Positions 1 through 10,746 of a stretch of DNA of 64,000 bases are shown piece after piece. The DNA comes from Thamnaconus septentrionalis (Eukaryota; Chordata; Actinopteri; Tetraodontiformes; Monacanthidae): contig CM020501.1 of NCBI GenBank assembly GCA_009823395.1, positions 7,293,361-7,357,360 on the forward strand. The letters are read 5' to 3'. Position 1 is the first letter of the stretch, and every line of letters starts with the position of its first letter. The position numbers were made by a program, and so were the translations under genes. The notes under the pieces are model-generated. The model was not told the DNA's origin and did not search any database. It saw only the letters and a program-made list of their open reading frames with translations.

Positions 1-950
1 TGTCCCGGTCTCCCCTCTCCCTCTGGTGTTCACCTGGTTACTCATCCATTACGCAGAGCACAGTACATGACTGGCTGAGAGAGAGAGGCAGAGAGGGAGA
101 GACGGAGGGAGAGAGAGAGAGAGAGGGGGCGCAGCGAGGGAGGGGGAGGTCGGACTATGCAGGCCGGCGATGACATGCACACAGGCTTTTCCATTCTATA
201 GCGTTTGGGCAAATGGGCAGAGTAATGAACGCCGCGTGGGGTAATTGTCATTGATGGTCGTTAGATTCACCCTTCAGCTCCGAGACGCACGCAAAACACT
301 AACACAAAGGCACAAAGGAGACGCGTGCACGTTCACACACACACACACACGCGTACACACACACACACACTTAAGACGCCTCAGCTGGAAGACGCAGCAC
401 GGCCGGGACACAACTAAGCTGTAATTGCCAAAGTGTTTGAATTAATGTGAACAGCGGCGTTTGCTGACCCCTGACACCACCGACCAAGAGGAGAGGTAGC
501 GCTGGGGGGTGGGGGTGGGGTGGAGTACTGGGTGGGGTCAAACATTGTGCAAAAGTCACTTTCCAATTTCTCCTATGGATGACATGAGTCTCTAACCTCT
601 CAGTGAACTCTACAGATGTAAGAAAAGTAGTTTGTTCACGTCTTTTGCTTTCTCCATTTTTGAAGGAGTCTCTCTTAAAAGTGCAGTGCTGTTAAAAAAA
701 AAAAAAAAAAAAAGCCATGGCACCACAATGAAACTGCTCCCAGGTCAGAAACAACATCCCAAGGTGTCAAAAACTTCGATGTATGCGTATGTGAGCAACT
801 TCATAGAGTGTGAAAAGGGGCAAATATATACACATATACAAAATACATATAAATCCTGTCATAAACTGCACATAACACTAAATAACACTGTGCCACCGAT
901 GACTCAAGGGCTCCTGTGCACGGACCAAGCTGTGGGGAAACACAACTCAC
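1..950 (-). other. zcchc7 intron (partial)
   Basis: This is non-coding DNA between the exon ending at 951 and the next zcchc7 exon beyond the window edge. It holds a purine-rich GA tract (about 77-127), a (CA)n tract (334-370) and an A20 run (694-713). I see no exon that could complete zinc knuckle 4 here. Confidence 0.7.
694..713 (+). repeat. A20 homopolymer
   Basis: An uninterrupted run of 20 adenines. No retroelement body is recognisable upstream. Confidence 0.9.
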
Positions 951-1121
951 ATCGAAGAAGTGTCCAGTCATGCCGCAGCGGTGGCACTGTTTGTGCCAGT
1001 ACGCCCTCTCGCTGCACGCACCGTAGAGGTGTCCCGGCAGGCCGCAGTTGTTGCAGTGCCTGTTGGGACACTGGCTCACCAGGTGGCCCGGGGTGCCGCA
1101 AAGGAAGCAGGCTGCCAGCTT
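951..1121 (-). CDS. zcchc7: zcchc7 fifth coding exon (zinc knuckles 2, 3 and part of 4)
   Basis: The exon encodes 57 residues with three CCHC units: CFLCGTPGHLVSQC, CNNCGLPGHLYGAC and CHRCGMTGHFFD. The exon ends inside the fourth knuckle, so its last cysteine must come from the next exon, outside the window. Human breaks at the same place in the pattern (HYTD/ACTEIW). The tract AYWHKQCHRC parallels human HSWDKQCDRC. The acceptor is cgtttgtgcag|AAG and the donor GAT|gtgagt is a strong consensus. The middle knuckle here is fully canonical, unlike the human one as I recall it. Confidence 0.95.
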
Positions 1122-1217
1122 CTGCACAAACGGGCACACACAGATAGAAAACGGCGAGGAACCTTTAGAATCAGTTGCACATCGTCAGCGGGGTTGAGAC
1201 ACGAGGCACGTGTTTAC

Positions 1218-1355
1218 TTTGGGCTCGGGGCAGTTCTTGGAGAGATGTCCGTTCTTGTTGCAGTTCCTGCACTGCACATTCTTGGCGGTGTAGTATCTGT
1301 TGGACAGCCGCTGCACCGCTACGTTGCCGTTCTTGGGTTTGTTGTAGATCCCGGC
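1218..1355 (-). CDS. zcchc7: zcchc7 fourth coding exon (zinc knuckle 1)
   Basis: The exon encodes 46 residues, [10 protein letters not shown], then [15 protein letters not shown] and a canonical CX2CX4HX4C knuckle, [14 protein letters not shown], ending PEPK. Human ZCCHC7 has [25 protein letters not shown] at this point, so orthology is clear. CCHC knuckles of Air-type proteins contact RNA and the non-canonical poly(A) polymerase (family knowledge). The acceptor is gttgttacag|GCC and the donor CCCAAA|gtaaac. Both ends are phase 0. Confidence 0.95.
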
Positions 1356-1562
1356 CTGTAACAACAAGCGGTCACATGCTTAGAATACGACAAGAAGCAG
1401 ATAATCAAGAAATCGTCTAAATTAAGCCTTTATACTTCAGAGACTACCAGAAGTCGTTATTTCCGTGTTGCTTTCTTACATTTTGAGAATTCAACTTCTT
1501 GGAAGCGAAGCGTGGTTGCATGACTGAATGATATGAATAATATTCTTAGGTTGTGCTCTCAC

Positions 1563-1615
1563 CTCCTTGTCTTTGTCAGACACCAACCAGGAGCCCTCTG
1601 CCAATTCTTCAACAT
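1563..1615 (-). CDS. zcchc7: zcchc7 third coding exon (53-nt microexon)
   Basis: This 53-nt exon encodes (D)VEELAEGSWLVSDKDKE. It matches human EGEDGINWSISDKDIE at the same position between the LNLEG motif and the first zinc knuckle. The acceptor is gctctttgtctcag|AT and the donor is AAGGAG|gtgaga. It enters in phase 1 and leaves in phase 0, which exactly joins its neighbours. It is too short to stand out by itself. The call rests on splice sites, phase and the SDKD match. Confidence 0.88.
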
Positions 1616-1684
1616 CTGAGACAAAGAGCAAAATATTGCAAATTAATAACATTTATTCCCTGAGCAATATCTGAATTTAATATG

Positions 1685-1735
<51 letters not shown>
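1685..1735 (+). repeat. (GATA)n microsatellite
   Basis: About 12 perfect TAGA/GATA units in the zcchc7 intron, 70 bp from the 53-nt exon. Confidence 0.95.
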
Positions 1736-1983
1736 CAACATCACATGTCTTTTAATTTAAGTATAAATGTGTCAATCATGGAGCGCAAAACCAGATCAGA
1801 ATAAAGTTTATAAAGCTTAATGGAAAACTTTTTCTTCTTTCTTGAACTTTTCTTTCTGTGCACAAACACCACAGCAGACAACTAAAGATGGGATTTCATA
1901 TGAGCCTGAAATAATTGCTTTTCAGATGACATTCAACCTTACAGTAACAATGAACCGTGAGGAGAGCAAGTTTCTTGTAAGGG

Positions 1984-2007
1984 GACACACACACACACAC
2001 ACACACA

Positions 2008-2039
<32 letters not shown>
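1984..2039 (+). repeat. (CA)n/(GCAC)n compound microsatellite
   Basis: A CA run interrupted by four GCAC units. A related GCAC/CA tract follows at 2189-2227. Confidence 0.95.
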
Positions 2040-2188
2040 AAGTGACACAGTGGCAGCTCAACACATCTGTACGAGAGTGGCATTAACAGCGCCCTGAGGG
2101 AGACCACTGTATTCTCCTCAGGCCCAGAGAACTGTAACTGACAATCAAGAATCCAAACTTAACATCGTGCCCCAGTCATACTCTCCAT

Positions 2189-2219
<31 letters not shown>

Positions 2220-3494
2220 CACACACAAGCTCACTTGGTTTCTGAAACACACACATGCAGACACACAGACACACACACACGGGTCCCCGTGATTAGCTGG
2301 TTGACAGTCTTTAGCCTTTGGACAAACATACAGCCTTGAGCCACAATCAAATATTACAGTTTTCTCTCCATCACCCCCCCCCCCCAGCTCCCTCCTTTGT
2401 CTCTATTTGGTGTCCTTATCACAATTCCGCTCAGTTCCTTTTGGTTTTTTTGCCTCTCCCTCGCTCTCCTTCTCCACCTCTCTTTCTGCCCTCTCTTTCC
2501 TCGGTGTGTGTGCAGAGGGAGGGTTATCACCTCCCTTTGCTGTCAAACAAATTAAAATGGCTGCCGTTTGGAGCTTCCTCCTGTCATGACCTTCACCTTC
2601 AGAAACATAAAACACCAACATGCATCCTTACAAGCGCCCAACATAATTATCATGCCAGCAGATTCCTGCAGGAAAAAAAAATCTTGCGGTGTAACATTTT
2701 TGTGTTTTAGGGGAAATAATAAATACGCATTTTCTGAAAAGCTAAAAGATTTGTTTTACATAGTTCAAAACATCTAAGCAGTTGATGCAGGAATGTATAT
2801 TTAGTTTGTTTCTGGAGAAATTCCCTTAATATGAAAAAACATTCCAAGAGTTTAAGACAAGCACATTATCCAACACATACTAACTTGAAATTATGCAACA
2901 AAAGGGAGTGCAAAACAGATTGACTTCAGACCCTACAAGCTAAAACACTCAATTTAAATCATGAGGTAAATTACATTTGTTTTTAAAGGCCTTGAGTATG
3001 AGATTTAAATTGCAAATTTTGAGAAAGCTCAGATTTTTCTTATCTGTAATGTCAGCATGCATGCCTGAGATGCAGCTTGTGCATTGCATGCATATATGTG
3101 CAATATATATGTGGTCTGTGTTACACAACAGCAAGCATACAGCCAACGGGACAGTGTAAAAAGAAAAAGGCAGGTGTGGAAGACATGCATATTGGTGTCT
3201 GTCGGTTTTTCTGTGTGTGTATGTGTGTGTGTGTGTCTGTGTGTGAGAGGGTTTGTGAGTCGGCCTTAGTGACTCAACGAAAGTCATTCCCAAAGCGTCT
3301 CCCGGAGGGACTCCCCAAATAAAGAGCAGGAAGCTTTCCCTTAATCTAAGGGCCCCCCATCTCACCAACACACATACACAGATAAAGAGTGCAGCTCTTT
3401 GTCACGGCCGAAGAATCAAACACATGGGAGGGAGAAAAGGAAGAGAGGGTTAGTGGTGGCGCTGGGGGTGGTGTCGGGGGGATGTTGTCTGTAC

Positions 3495-3890
3495 ACCGGC
3501 TGAAAATATGCTAATTGACTTTGAGGCCCCGTTCAAGACCAAAGCATCGGTGCTGTTTGCTTCATCATGGCCCAACCGATCCAAAGGGGTCTAGAGCTGA
3601 ATAAGCAGATGGCAGCGGCTTCACACCCAGCAGCTGACTGGACTCAGGAGAGACCTTCGCCATGTTGGCCACGATCATTCAATGTAAGCCTGTCTACTGG
3701 CAGAACAGCAAAAAAACGAAATAAAAATAAATTAATAATCGAGAAAAAAATTATGCACAGAAAACCAGGAATTGGCGTCCTGGTGCATTTCATTTTTGTA
3801 CCACACGTAGCGGGCATTTTCCAAGTTCTGCAGGTCCCAGTGATTGTTAATTTTCCAGGAAAACCCCTTTATACATCACACATCGCTGCA
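3495..3890. promoter_or_regulatory. candidate conserved non-coding block in zcchc7 intron
   Basis: Complex, non-repetitive sequence between simple repeats. It carries a POU-like ATATGCTAATTGA (around 3507) and GTTAATTTTCCAGGAAAA (3846), which has an NFAT-type core. The texture differs from the neutral DNA around it. There is no coding potential. Conservation cannot be tested here. Confidence 0.3.
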
Positions 3891-5050
3891 TCGACAGGGG
3901 GGAAATCTGACACAATGGTGTGGAAGAGGGGGCGACGGAGAAATGGAGGGAGGAGAGGATCAGGGGAGAGGAGGCGACAGATGCTACCTGCCAGTCTCAG
4001 TGGTCCTCTGATTACTGGAAGATGAGCAGGAAGGCAGCGCGCCAGTTCATCAGAGCCATCAGATCAGTGCGAAATGCAACGGGAGGGGTTGTGGGGGGAG
4101 GTTGGACACCTCCGAATCTGTCCCCTCCACCAGCAGGTACACAACAGAAGTATACTTGTGGCTAATGAACCGTGACCGCTCGGCTCTCCCTGGGGCGGCA
4201 ATGTGCTCACATATGCACTCGTACACACACGGACACAGAAGGTATAAGGAGGTGGAGCGACTCCTCCTAAAGGGCTAACGCCCAGGTAGTCTCTGCTGAC
4301 AAGCAACCTTCACTGACACTGTGAATCCGTTTCCTCTCACGCTTGCTTGTCTGGGGGCGCAAACTTGTCTACACGTTGTTCTGCACTTTTGCTGCTGCAT
4401 TCAAAGCCTCGGGCCCCGACTGCCTTACCCACAATCCGTCTTTCCCTGTCTTGCCGCTTAAACAGGCATCCAGAGCCTGCCCGCCCCATTGTACTACACT
4501 GCTGCCTTTGGCCTATTAACACGGCAGCCACTAAAGCACGCACACACACAGGCACAATGGGAGTGGAAGAGGGGGCTTTGCCCCCAAACAGAGGTTATGT
4601 TTGATACTAAAGCAACAGCACCAGATTAGCAACGCTAAACATTACAAAGGCAGGGGTGGGTGGGTGGGAGGAGTGTGCGGGCTGCGTGCATGAGTAAAGT
4701 GCTTCCTTTGTGACATTACCCTTGCCCTCCGCAGGGTGAAACACTCCGAAAGGTTGACCAAGTCATAGAAGACGCATCAGAAAGACTAACAAACCTGTTT
4801 GACTTTTCTCAATGAGCACTGGTGGCCTGACACAGGTTGTGAGAATATAAAACACATTTGCAAAAGAAGGATATGATCGGATGGAAACAGATGAACAGTA
4901 AAAAGAAGGAAGAAGCGGGGGGGCAACAAAAGTAAAACCTTGAGAGTCCATTGGACAGCAACAGCAACAACTGGGTGCAGGAACACAAGGTGTATGGGGT
5001 AATATTTAGATGGAAGAGTTGAGATAAAATGACATGCAGAAGGCGAAAGT

Positions 5051-5054
<4 letters not shown>

Positions 5055-5092
<38 letters not shown>
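5055..5092 (+). repeat. (TG)n microsatellite
   Basis: About 19 uninterrupted TG units in the zcchc7 intron. Confidence 0.95.
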
Positions 5093-5094
<2 letters not shown>

Positions 5095-5379
5095 TGTGAG
5101 TGTTCATTGCCATGCGGGGAATAGATCAATAGCAGTTCAGGCCTATTATAGATTTAAACTGCAGAATTCATTTGGCTCCATTTCATGCTCTTTCCTTGCC
5201 CATTGCCACTGATCTCTGTGTTAAACATGCAGGGAGCAAAGGAGGGGGCCTCATATGTTCAAGATTTAATATTATATGTATTTTTATATTCTTAATTTTT
5301 TAATCATGCATGCTGCACAGTTATGTACGACCCCAAAATGCGTACCCGTGTCCAGAAAACAGGATATTTAGCCCTCTGG

Positions 5380-5990
5380 TTTTATCAGTCCATTTTCTCC
5401 CACTGCTACACTGAAACAGCAGGTTTGCCAGGGGTTTTTCAGGACTTCCTTTCACAATCAATACTTTCCAACTGTTCCTTAGGCACCCCAAGGTGCTCTG
5501 AGGCCAGCTGGGATATGTGATTCCTCACATAACCAACAGGTCATAGGCCTACCTTGGAGGGTTTGTCCAAATTAATGTGACTGTAAGTCCTCTACTTCCG
5601 CCTACTGCTGGCTCTTCACCTTGTGACCAAGGCTAAGTTCTGTCACTCTTTACACTGCCCTTAGTCCATTCAGTCACCTCCCATAACTCACAACAGCAGG
5701 TAAGGGTCAGAACATAGAAAGGTAAATGAAGTCAGTGAAGAAAACTTCACGTTGAGGCTCAGCTTTTTATCTCCATCTTTCAACACAACAGTTACAACAG
5801 TATGTGTGCATTACCAAAGATGCCACAACAAACCCCAACACATCTTCCTGTCACTCATCACTTCAGGACATTTGAGCTCCTTGGCTTTAGTGCAACATCC
5901 AACTCCATTGTCCCAGGACTCCATGAAATACTGCAAAGGTGTGTCTGCAGAGCCAGTCCCACAATGTCCACGTCTTGAGCATCTCATCGC
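5380..5990 (-). mobile_element. degenerate non-LTR retrotransposon (LINE) fragment
   Basis: The plus strand contains a succession of phrases typical of an antisense fish LINE 3' coding region, in the expected order: GGTGCTCTGAGGCCAGCTGG (5491), CTTCACCTTGTGACCAAGGC (5614), CATAACTCACAACAGCAGGT (5682), and a segment around 5755-5830 matching the conserved part before TTACCAAAGATGCC. The element is heavily mutated and no reading frame survives. I recognise the pattern from memory of abundant fish elements of the Rex/RTE/L2 type and cannot name the family with certainty. Confidence 0.6.
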
Positions 5991-6668
5991 TTTTGAGACC
6001 TTTCCACAGGGACGTTTTAATGACTTGGTGACCTCTGCTTATTGCAACAATTTAAATTACTGCATTACTGCACTACTAGTCTTGCATCTTGATTTGCACC
6101 ACAATGTGATTGGCAATATGAGATGATGCACGTTAAATCAAATTAAAACATTCTGTGGGTGAGCTTGATGGTTTTGCTTAAAAGCTTTTTTCCAACTGGA
6201 AACCACAGAACCAGAATCATACCCACTGAATGAACAGTCTCATATTTACTGAAGAGTAAATACAAAAGGAGGAACGTTTGTGATGAAGGGATTTGATCAG
6301 ACCCTCCGCTTCCGGCTGAAAGCCCAAACACAAGCATGCCATCACCCCGGTCTTGTTGAATCTGCCTCGTGTTTGGCCATCACATATTCCATTGCAGGCC
6401 CCCGACCCCATGTGACAAGCCAAGCCTTCACCCCCTGCCAGCCGTGTGCCAACCCCCTCTCTTCCTACGCACAGCCCTCCACTGCATGTTGGCAGGCAGG
6501 GCAGGGCAGGTGGCCAAACCTGTCAGTCAAAGCATCGCTGCCACGCGGCAGCACCACTGACACCAATTACCACACAGCAGGGGCGCGGCCTGGCAACCGC
6601 ATGGCAACCACATGGTCCAATCAGGGTACACAACAACAGGGACCAGGGTAGGCCAAAAAAAAAAACGA

Positions 6669-6671
<3 letters not shown>

Positions 6672-6730
<59 letters not shown>
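6672..6730 (+). repeat. (TG)n microsatellite
   Basis: About 29 TG units, directly after an A-rich run at 6655-6666. Confidence 0.95.
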
Positions 6731-6731
<1 letters not shown>

Positions 6732-7744
6732 TGTTGAACTGTGTTCAAGTTATCCGGGGCTGAGCCCATGCATGTCTGCATCTTTGACAGGTAGTCATTG
6801 TATCATTTTAATATCCGTTAGCTGTCTATTTGATTGAGATTTTCAATTTAGACCAAAAATTTATCTCAGTGTTGATAATCATTGGCTCTTATTCATCACA
6901 AAGACCTCATGACTCAGGACTGGTTCCGCTGGACTCACATTTAATTTGACTTATTCATGCTCAGACAGTTTCAGCCTTAAATACCTTAATATGTATATAT
7001 TGGATATAAACATATGGTCCTGAGTCCTATCGTATTAACACTGTCGTCTTATTGGGATGAGGTTTTGTTTCTTAATGATACATGTATATTCATATTCAAC
7101 ACTACGCTGGTAGCTGAGAGAAATAAGGACTTCAACCAGCAAAACTGTCTGCAAGAGACAAATGGAAAATCAATGATTTGTCATTTTAACATAATAATAA
7201 AAACATTTAATAAAATTATGGTATTGTCAATGTGGTCATAGCAATAAAATAATGGAACCCCCACCCTAGCAAACCACCCAAAATTAGTTTTATCTTTCTC
7301 TGCATAACAAATGGGTTATTTTAAATTAAATGACAAATGAAAAAATTGAGGAAAAATTGAAATTTTTAAAAGGTATTTTTTCACCAATGATGTGCATCAA
7401 GTTTTACTATACTATGAACAAAAGGAAATAAGCTAGTACTTGCAAAGAGTCAAACTTGTGTTAAGAAAACCATTACAACAATTTTTTTGGTAACATTTTT
7501 GACATTATGTTATCAAAATCTTTGTAGCTTCTGCAAATGTGGATTTTGCCTTCTCCCCGAGAAAAGTTTTTAAACTCATGGCAAGTGTATTGAAGCTCAT
7601 GGCAAAAAAGCAGATTAAATTGTTGGATCAGGGCAAATGTTTTCAACATTATTAATAAGCACAACCACCCATGGGTTTGAACCAACAGTGTGATGATGGT
7701 AGAGCAAAATCAACAAGTTTTTTTTTCTTTCTTTTTCTTTTTTT

Positions 7745-8310
7745 ATGACCGAGGCCCTGCTGGCGTATGCAAAGGGGGGGAAAGCATTGCTGATAAAACT
7801 GACCAAATTATTCGGGGAGTCCCCATTGTCTTCTACGGTGAAATGCACAAACCGACATGCGGTGTCTGTAAGGGGCAAATATATTTTAATAAAACCAGTG
7901 AATTGCAACCTCAATTTCATTTTGATGAATTTCCTCCTGCGGGAGTGAGCCAGGCAGTGGGTGGGAGGGCGGAGAAGCGGGAAAGGGGAGTGGGACGGTG
8001 GGGGCTGCGAGGCAGATAGAATTTTCATGATTGTTATTTTTGTTATTATACAGCAAGAGAAAAGGGGGAAGGCAGGGAGGGTTGGGAAAGGGGGGAGATA
8101 AACGGCGTTGGTTAATCTGAGGCGTTTTGCAGAGTGCTCCATTATCGGGCAGGGTGGGCACGTCGAGGGGGTTATTTTTTCAAGGGATCTTTGGCCCCGG
8201 TAATTAAGCTCCATTCACCAGGCCCTGTTCCCCAAATTAAAAATTTGTCATTAAGTGGAATTTACCATAATGCCTTTTTATCTGCTGGCGCTTCAGCATG
8301 CCTACATGCC
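7745..8310. promoter_or_regulatory. candidate conserved non-coding block in zcchc7 intron
   Basis: A long complex block with many TAAT cores, including GGTAATTAAGCTCCATT (8200), ATTTGTCATTAAGTGG (8242) and TTGGTTAATCTGAGG (8108). It lies immediately before the microsatellite cluster at 8315. Confidence 0.35.
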
Positions 8311-8312
8311 TC

Positions 8313-8314
<2 letters not shown>

Positions 8315-8358
<44 letters not shown>

Positions 8359-8475
8359 AGAGGGGGGTATAGGTGAGGGAGGGGCAACTAATAAGGGGTT
8401 TGACTATGGTCTCTCTCTCTCTCTCTCTCTCTCTCCTTCGACTCACACACACGTGCACACACAACACACATTTGT

Positions 8476-8519
<44 letters not shown>

Positions 8520-8748
8520 AGAAGAGAAAGGGAAAATTGAAAAGTAAAAGGAGGAAGCCTGAGCAAACAACAGCATTCAGACACACACAAATGGTTGAAC
8601 ACACACACACACACACACACACACACCATGGTCCTTCCAATCCGTGGCCTTCGGGGTAATTAAATAATGGTACTTTAAAGTTTTAATTTAGATTTGACCA
8701 TTTTCTTTGGCTTACTGTATGCCACACACACACACACACACACACACT
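8315..8748 (+). repeat. microsatellite cluster: (TG)n, (CT)n, three (CA)n
   Basis: Five tracts lie within 434 bp: (TG)n 8315-8357, (CT)n 8410-8435, (CA)n 8477-8517, 8600-8627 and 8723-8748. The first TG and the later CA tracts are complementary on the same strand and could pair. Confidence 0.95.
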
Positions 8749-8814
8749 TAGACGTGCGGGCAGAACAGTCGGTCGCAGCAAGTTATTCACCTCACCCAGT
8801 GAGATAGCCCTCGA

Positions 8815-9180
8815 CCAGCAGGCTACACTGGGAGACAGAGTGAATTATTGAAGAGCAGAATCTCTGTCTCTGTGGGCTTTATAAAACAATACAATTATTG
8901 CTCTTTAATTAGAGCAGCCTCTCTGTGGGACAGGGGGACAGACAAAGAACAATGGAGGATTAGACGAGTGGCTCCTAATGTGGCGCTTTGCTCCCGACAT
9001 TCAAACGCAGCTGTCCTTTTCATCTGGCCAAGTTGGAAATTGGCGATAGATAAGTCCAGAAAACATGTTTTTATTGCATTGCCTTGGGCTGCAGACCAAT
9101 TTACTAATAAACTTACTAAAATGTACCAATAAATTTGCATACTCATTTTATCTAAGTTAATTAAGAGATTGTATAGCAGC
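8815..9180. promoter_or_regulatory. candidate conserved non-coding block with SOX sites
   Basis: Contains ACAAAGAACAATGG (8942-8955), a tandem pair of SOX-type cores, then GATAGATAAG (9044), CTTTAATTAGAG (8903) and ATTTGCAT (9133). It is complex, repeat-free sequence in a zcchc7 intron where pax5 enhancers are expected. Confidence 0.38.
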
Positions 9181-10721
9181 GTTGTAGCCACTTCAAACTG
9201 TCATTTTTCAATCACTTTTTATTTTTCAATATAAACCTTCTTCCAAAAAGAAGCCTCAATGAATGTCACGACATCAGACAATGCAGGTAGCTTTAGCAGA
9301 AAGTAGAGGTTTGATATAATTTATTAAAATAGGCTATTTAATTCAAAATTGAGGAAGTGATAAAGGAGCCAAAGTGGAGGACTTGGAGGCAACACTAATG
9401 CGCAAAAAACAAGACAGTGACACAAGACGGCGTCTTCCGAATTGAAGCGTGACGTTAGCAGCTCCACTCCCGAAATATTCCAAAGGTTCAAAAATATGTG
9501 CAAGGTAGAAATGACAACTTTGAAATATCTGAACCTAAAGTATAAAGATGGTGGGACAGACAGGTAAGTAGAAATAAATCTAAAAGTGACATTATGCGAG
9601 AGATCTCATGCTTAGAGGCACCTTTGATTCAAAAGCTCCCAATATGACCACAATGCAGGTCTGGGAGTACAAAAAGGAAAAAACACAGAACATTTCAGAT
9701 GCCATCAGTGACGGTGGGGAGAAAGGGCCCTATAAATGAACGTGTGTGTGTGTGTGTGTTTTGGGGAGGGTAAGCAGAGAAGGAGGAGGCTGGATAAAGA
9801 AGGAGGAAGCAAGGAGGTGGGGGGCTGGACAGATGGCAGAGGTTATGCCTGGCTGAAGGGGACGAGATGGGAGGAGGCTGATGGGGGTGGAGGTTGGGTG
9901 GAGGTGGGGTTAGGGGGTGGGGGGTTCTGTGTGCGCGTGCAAAAACCGCCATATTTTACTTTTCCACGCGCAAAGCTCATCGTCGAGACGCCCCTGCGTC
10001 CCTCCTGTCTTCCATCGACTCTTCGTTGACCTGCCGTGATTCGCCGCGTATTGATCCATCCACCACCCAAATGAACGTTGTGTCTCCGTCTCCCTCTCCC
10101 CACCCGGAATTCAGATTTAAGCGTCGCCACAGCGGAACCCCCTACCGGCTGGAGATTGCAGCCTGAGACGTACAAAATAATTAGGGTCTTCCCACATGTA
10201 CGTTTGTGTGTGTGTGATTGACAGATCAACCCCGGTTTAAGGTAAACTTCACACAGAGCCAAACAACAACAACAACAACAACACGCTGTCAAGCCGAAAA
10301 CGTGTCTCTCCAAAATGCAGCATGGCCAGTGACGGCAGAAGGGGGGAGCGGGGGTCGAATTTACTGTCGTTTAACTTGCCCCCCCTCCTCCTTCCTCCGC
10401 TTGGTCCATCCCTTGGTTTCTCTGACAGGTAATAAAAAGCGGCGGCGTTCCTGACAAGCCCATTTGAATTTGGATTGAATAATAGAAAAGCTGGGATTCC
10501 CACATAATGCTGTGTCCCGGCACGCAACGCTGAACAGACAGCAGCTCCTCTGGCCGCCCGCGTGTGAGCTTGGAGTGTGCCCGCGCTTATCCCCGCACTG
10601 TGGCCGCTGGCTGGTTTACCCTTCAGCTGTTGGTCGGACGCTAGGAAAAAAAACAAACTTGACCAGTATATAAAAAGCGTTGAAACAGTTGGTGAAGTTA
10701 TTACATCATTATACCTGCCAA

Positions 10722-10746
10722 TCAAATCAAATCAAATCAAATCTTT
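10722..10746 (+). repeat. (AATCA)n tract
   Basis: Five tandem AATCA-type units followed by AATCTTTATCGCC. The motif resembles a retroelement tail, but nothing else of an element is recognisable beside it. Confidence 0.5.

Noticed and set aside
1..950. Search for the next zcchc7 exon completing zinc knuckle 4 and the IWRxY motif.
   Set aside because: Neither motif is present on the minus strand here.
3567..4025. Open frame starting MAQPIQRGLELNKQMAA as a coding exon.
   Set aside because: There is no homology I recognise and no fitting splice sites. The frame runs into low-complexity Lys/Arg-rich sequence, and the DNA reads better as a non-coding regulatory block.
8237..8659. Long frames rich in Val/Cys, Thr/His, Ser/Leu or Arg/Glu throughout the window (for example here and at 25177-25504 and 44362-44663).
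   Set aside because: These are translations of (CA)n, (GA)n and (CT)n microsatellites and have no coding meaning.
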